Below are positions 60,430-64,000 of a stretch of 64,000 nucleotides of DNA, one piece after another (the first letter of the stretch is position 1; each line of letters starts with the position of its first letter). Location of the stretch: assembly GCA_015179045.1 (NCBI GenBank), contig WHUZ01000006.1, positions 1,302,001 to 1,366,000 of the forward strand, given 5' to 3'. Source of the DNA: Kalaharituber pfeilii (Eukaryota > Ascomycota > Pezizomycetes > Pezizales > Pezizaceae). The notes beneath the pieces were generated by a model that was not told the origin of the DNA, made no database searches, and saw nothing but the letters and a program-made list of their open reading frames with translations. The position numbers and the translations under genes were made by a program.

Positions 60430-62523
60430 ATGCCCGCGAGCTGCTGGAGGTGCGGACGAGTGCCCTCCCGCCTGCTTCTGCTGCGGCAGCCGCGGCCACC
60501 CGCAACTGCAGTTGCCTCTCGAATGATACCCAGCGCTACCCCCACATTTCTCCTTGCTAGTACACGGAGCGATAAGAAGCAACATGTTCAGCAGCAGCAG
60601 CAGCACCAGCGCCAGCAGCAGCGCGCACCGTTTCACACCACCACGATCTCCTTCAAAAGTGGCCTCGTCAAAAAGAAAACCACCGTTGTTGCGCCTCCGA
60701 AGAAGGGCGGCAGCACACTGAAGCTCAAGAGGAAGCGTGTCGTTCAAACCTCCCGTCCCGCCGAACATGGCCTGCGCCGCGCCCAGCGCAAGAACCTCGT
60801 TCTATCAAACAACAATGCCATTAACGTACCCCTTGCAACATTCAAAGCTCAAACGGCAGTCACAACGCACGATGTCGGAAGAGTATTCTCGTTCGAGGGC
60901 CAAATGGTGGATACGCTCAAAACGCTAGAGGGGTTTCAGCGGAAGCAAGGATGGGAGTTCTTCCGTACCCCAAGCACGCTTGTCCGGGAAGAAAGCATTG
61001 AAATTGGCAGATTGATTGCGTGGGTGAATGGGGAGAAGGTACCGCTGACTCCCGCCGCGGGGAGAGAAGGGGTGCCGATTATGGAGAATCTTGTACCGAC
61101 TGAGGAGGTGGAAAAGAAGAATGAGGAGGGGGCCGAAAGAGCGCTGATGCATGATCCGCATTGGGTACCTGTGGGGGGCTATCTACGGCCGGTGAGGAAG
61201 CCGGCGAATGTGAATGTAGATCCGAAGGGCAGGTGGGCGGCGTTGGCGGAGGAAAGCCGTGTAGGGAGGAGGGTCATTCATGGGCCGAGAGGGATTGGGA
61301 AGAGTATTCTGTTATTGCAAGCTATGGCATGGGCACACCAACGCAATTGGGTGGTCATTACGATTCCAAATGGTGGGGGGGTCTAGCTCCACAGCAATTT
61401 TAACGACCGGGGAGTCTGGTTGGTGAACAGGAAGAATAGTCCCCTCAATGAAGACTTCCCCATCCCCCAACCTTACTCCCCCTCATCATGCCATAAAAAG
61501 AAACGTCTCCCATGACTAACTTATCCCCTTCTCTTTTGCAGCCCAGGACCTTGTCATCGGCCACACAGAATACGAGCACGACCTCACCTCTGGCCTCTGG
61601 TTGCAAAGGCAATACACCGCCTCGCTGCTCAAGCGGGTTCTCCGTGCCAACGCGAACGTTCTCAAGTCCGTTCAGTTGTCCCAGGACCACGTGTATGGGC
61701 GAGATGCGTCCATTTCACGCAGGGAGTCCCTGTTCAAGCTTGTGGAGATGGGAGGTATAGATCCGGCGCTATCGTGGGATGTGTTTATGGGTCTGTTGAG
61801 GGAGTTGGAGTTGCCGGGGAGGTGAGTACTTCCGTGACGACCCCCACATCCCCCTCATACTTCCAATTCCCGCATTTCCCTATGTGAAGTCAATTAGGAA
61901 CGGAAGTATTATAGACCCAGGACCTGGATTTCATGGATATTTCACAGAGAAGGAATCAAGTTAACTAGTAATATATCTTGCTTTTCTGCAGGCCCCCGTC
62001 CTCTTCACCCTTGACGGCTTCAACTGGATCTCCCTCCCTCCGAATACCGAGATACCGAGTACAAGCCTATCCACGCGCATGATCTCGCCCTGCCCGCAAC
62101 CTTCATCTCCTATCTCACTGGGAGGCGGTCATTCGTATGAACCCCTTTCTCCCTATTGCCCATTTCCGCCCTCCATTCCCCCTCTTCACCTCTCGACTAA
62201 TCCTCTGCCAACAGTGGCGCGGCCTTACCCTCACCGCCACCACCGGCCGCTCCCCAGCCACTCCCGCACTTACCTTCGCCCTTAACGACGAACCCCCCAC
62301 ACCCTACGCCAAAATCGACCCATTGATAGCGCCTTCCATCTCCGGCGCGCCCGTCCTCAACATGTCGATTCTCAGCAAGCCGCAAACGAAGGCGCTAATG
62401 GAATACTATAGAGACTCGGGGCTTTATGGAGAGAATGTTGACAAGACTTTGGCGGAGAAGTGGGTGCTGAGCTCGGGGATCCCGAAGGAACTTAGATCGG
62501 CGTGTTTGAGAGTGAAGTATTAA
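60430..62523 (+). CDS. RSM23: mitochondrial small-subunit ribosomal protein mS29 (DAP3 family), frame-disrupted
   Basis: GTP-binding protein of the mitoribosomal small subunit. Exons 60430-61372, 61542-61821, 61992-62134 and 62215-62523 carry all expected blocks. These are an Arg/Gln-rich mitochondrial presequence, basic KKKTTVVAPPKKGGSTLKLK, the P-loop GPRGIGKSILLLQAMAWAHQ at about 286, AQDLVIGHTEYEHDLTSGLW, the Walker-B-like PVLFTLDGFNW, KPIHAHDLALPATFISYLTG and WRGLTLTATTG. Exon 3 does not read through: PVLFTLDG is one base out of frame with exon 2 (a C5 run at 61993-61997 where C6 is needed), and an exact ATACCGAG tandem duplication (about 62044-62059) shifts frame again. As given, translation stops near 62080. 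Assembly error or a real null allele are both possible. Confidence 0.88.
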
Positions 62524-62899
62524 ATATATATATACTTGGGTAAAGTACTCTATCATTCTATCATTCTCGTGGGTTGGGGTTAGGGAGTAGGACAGTAGAT
62601 AGGGGCATTCTTATTCCACATTTGCACCTATTTACCTTTCTTCATCGTCCGTCGTAGGACATCGAACGATAAATAGATCGGCCGAAAGAAAAGATTTGTA
62701 CAGTTCCTGTATTATTTTTATTTGTTTCCGTTGAATTGTATACGTCTATTGGGGCCTACGGTACAAGACATGTAAGGTACTCGGAGAGAGTTTAAAGCAG
62801 GATGGGATTGAGCCATGTGGTGAAATAGAGAAATGTCACATCATCGGCATAAAATTCAGGGTTAGAGTGACTATGCTAAGAGGATCCCAGAAACTACGT
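62524..62899. other. convergent intergenic region
   Basis: 3' regions of mS29 (+) and PRE3 (-). No gene seen. Confidence 0.5.
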
Positions 62900-64000
62900 C
62901 TACGAGTATTCTCCGGTGCCCTTGTACTCTTCATCAGGGAAGAAGATTAGGCGCTTGACTCCCTCCTATGAAATAAGATACGTGTTAGCGATCAAATAGT
63001 GCAATGCAGCTCACAATTTGTATGATATGCCTACCTTCGTTAAAGCCAGCATACGAATGACACCTCCAGAGCTACCATCCCACTTAATGGCCTGTGACAG
63101 TGCCTCCTTCACAAAGGCAATAGCTTGCCGCTGATTCATATTTTCCCGCCAGTTGGCATCACAGTAACCGTAGATATATGTCGAGCCACTCCCGCCAAGT
63201 GCGTACGGTACCTTGAGTAATGAACCACCAAGGGGAACTAAATAGATTTCCCCCCTCTTCGATTGTCGTATCCTGCTATGATCAAGCCGGCACTAATCCT
63301 TTCATTAGAGTTGTACTTGATAAGAGGGTGCTGCTTACCTAATCTGCTCCTTGTTTGCGTAGCAAATTTCTTCGAAGAGAGAGGCTGCTGTGAGGGTGGT
63401 GGGAGGCTCGTTGTTTTGAACACTTGGAGAGAGGTAAATTGCATTAATTTGGTTTACGCTGGTAAGTCAAAAAAGCATTGGAAACTTACTGGTACATCTG
63501 AAGGTAATAGTGCACCATGTCTGCAATAGCTTGGGTATCAGCGGCGGAACCGGATCTAGAGTTGTTTAGCGAGCGGCGCATTTCATTTTTGAGAAGGATG
63601 AGCTCTTATGCATACCGGCAACACCAAATTGTGTCGTGAACCTGTGTAAGCTTGTCCGTTACTCGGTTTGCAACATATGCTCCAGTTGTGGTTCTACTAT
63701 CGGCACCTGTATGCTCAATAGATGGTAAATAATCAGAATAGGTATATAGCGAGCTATAGTAAGATCTGCTTACCTAGAATCACTCCGTTGTCGAACTGTA
63801 CGGCCATACTTCAGAAGCCTGTCAACTCCCATCGTTCAAGTAGAGAACTCCAAACTTATCAAGCAGTCGGAACTTACACCGAGGTTCCCATGCTGATAGA
63901 AGGTTAGCTTTAGAGTCGAGAATATAGAGCACAAAGCCAGGTGATCCCAAGCTGCTTACCTGACCTCTCCCTTCTTCAAGTGGTTCATATCGACCTGGAC
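62900..64000 (-). CDS. PRE3: 20S proteasome subunit beta-1 (PRE3), 5' partial
   Basis: Caspase-like catalytic subunit of the 20S proteasome. At least nine exons fit: 64000(edge)-63960, 63892-63878, 63808-63774, 63706-63616, 63555-63490, 63422-63339, 63292-63035 and 62965-62900 are those seen, so the start lies at or beyond the window edge. The propeptide end is [12 protein letters not shown], and the catalytic Thr follows in [20 protein letters not shown]. Other blocks are [80 protein letters not shown] and [17 protein letters not shown]. The large exon has a frame break: the G6 run (C6 at 63250-63255 on the + strand) needs a seventh base for [11 protein letters not shown] to be read; as given a stop follows at once. 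Confidence 0.93.

Noticed and set aside
59670..60768. Long minus-strand frames extending RRS1 upstream over the mS29 start
   Set aside because: The family N-terminus begins near the Met at 60083; the extension is GC-rich antisense of the mS29 coding and promoter sequence.

Overview
This window is nuclear DNA of a filamentous ascomycete (Pezizomycotina). The evidence is the gene set: a Csx2-type BAR-PH-ArfGAP, a single SET1, a fungal INSIG protein and an ER cyclophilin B. The gene architecture also fits, with many short introns (mostly 50-80 nt) bounded by GTAAGT/GTATGT-like donors and AG acceptors, often with a CTAAC-like branch site. The unusually intron-rich conserved genes (enolase in 11 exons, proteasome beta-1 in 9 or more) and the large MITE-bearing intergenic gaps would suit an early-diverging class such as Pezizomycetes, but that placement is inference. 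All exon coordinates are hand-derived from splice signals and reading frame and may be off by a base or two.

Layout. 1-5.0 kb: gene-free, with a 584-bp TIR element, a relic of the same family, a 110-bp MITE and a 24-bp minisatellite. 5.0-8.9 kb: seven-exon ArfGAP (+). 9.9-11.0 kb: HAD phosphatase (-). 11.8-13.2 kb: secreted class-3 lipase (+). 15.2-17.1 kb: low-complexity protein (+). 17.6-19.0 kb: PEX10 (-). 19.7-20.0 kb: MITE. 20.5-21.7 kb: MPC1 (+). 22.8-24.0 kb: INSIG (-). 24-27.8 kb: gene-free with a 390-bp foldback MITE. 27.8-29.0 kb: METTL7-like methyltransferase (+). 29.7-31.2 kb: geranylgeranyltransferase-I beta (+). 31.9-32.2 kb: possible small membrane protein (-). 32.7-33.7 kb: cyclophilin B (-). 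34.7-36.2 kb: SAP/F-box/ankyrin-like protein (-). 36.9-38.8 kb: enolase (-). 39-45.8 kb: gene-poor, with three transposon-derived elements. 45.8-49.6 kb: SET1 (+). 51.0-52.2 kb: SDR with a 7-nt microexon (+). 55.2-57.3 kb: RhoGAP (+). 59.2-60.1 kb: RRS1 (-), divergent from mitoribosomal mS29/DAP3 (+, 60.4-62.5 kb). 62.9 kb to the window edge: proteasome beta-1 (PRE3, -), cut by the edge.

The genes are housekeeping and regulatory functions without an obvious shared pathway. I see no biosynthetic cluster, defence island or other multigene system. The only suggestive pairing is RRS1 and mS29, both ribosome-related, divergently transcribed from a 346-bp GC-rich spacer.

The most notable signals are these. 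Three conserved genes (RhoGAP, mS29, PRE3) carry frame breaks, each repaired by one extra base in a C or G run, and PEX10 may have a fourth; this suggests homopolymer under-calling in the assembly. mS29 also has an exact 8-bp tandem duplication. There are several microexons (7, 14, 15 and 17 nt). At least five families of short TIR elements are all flanked by TA dinucleotides.
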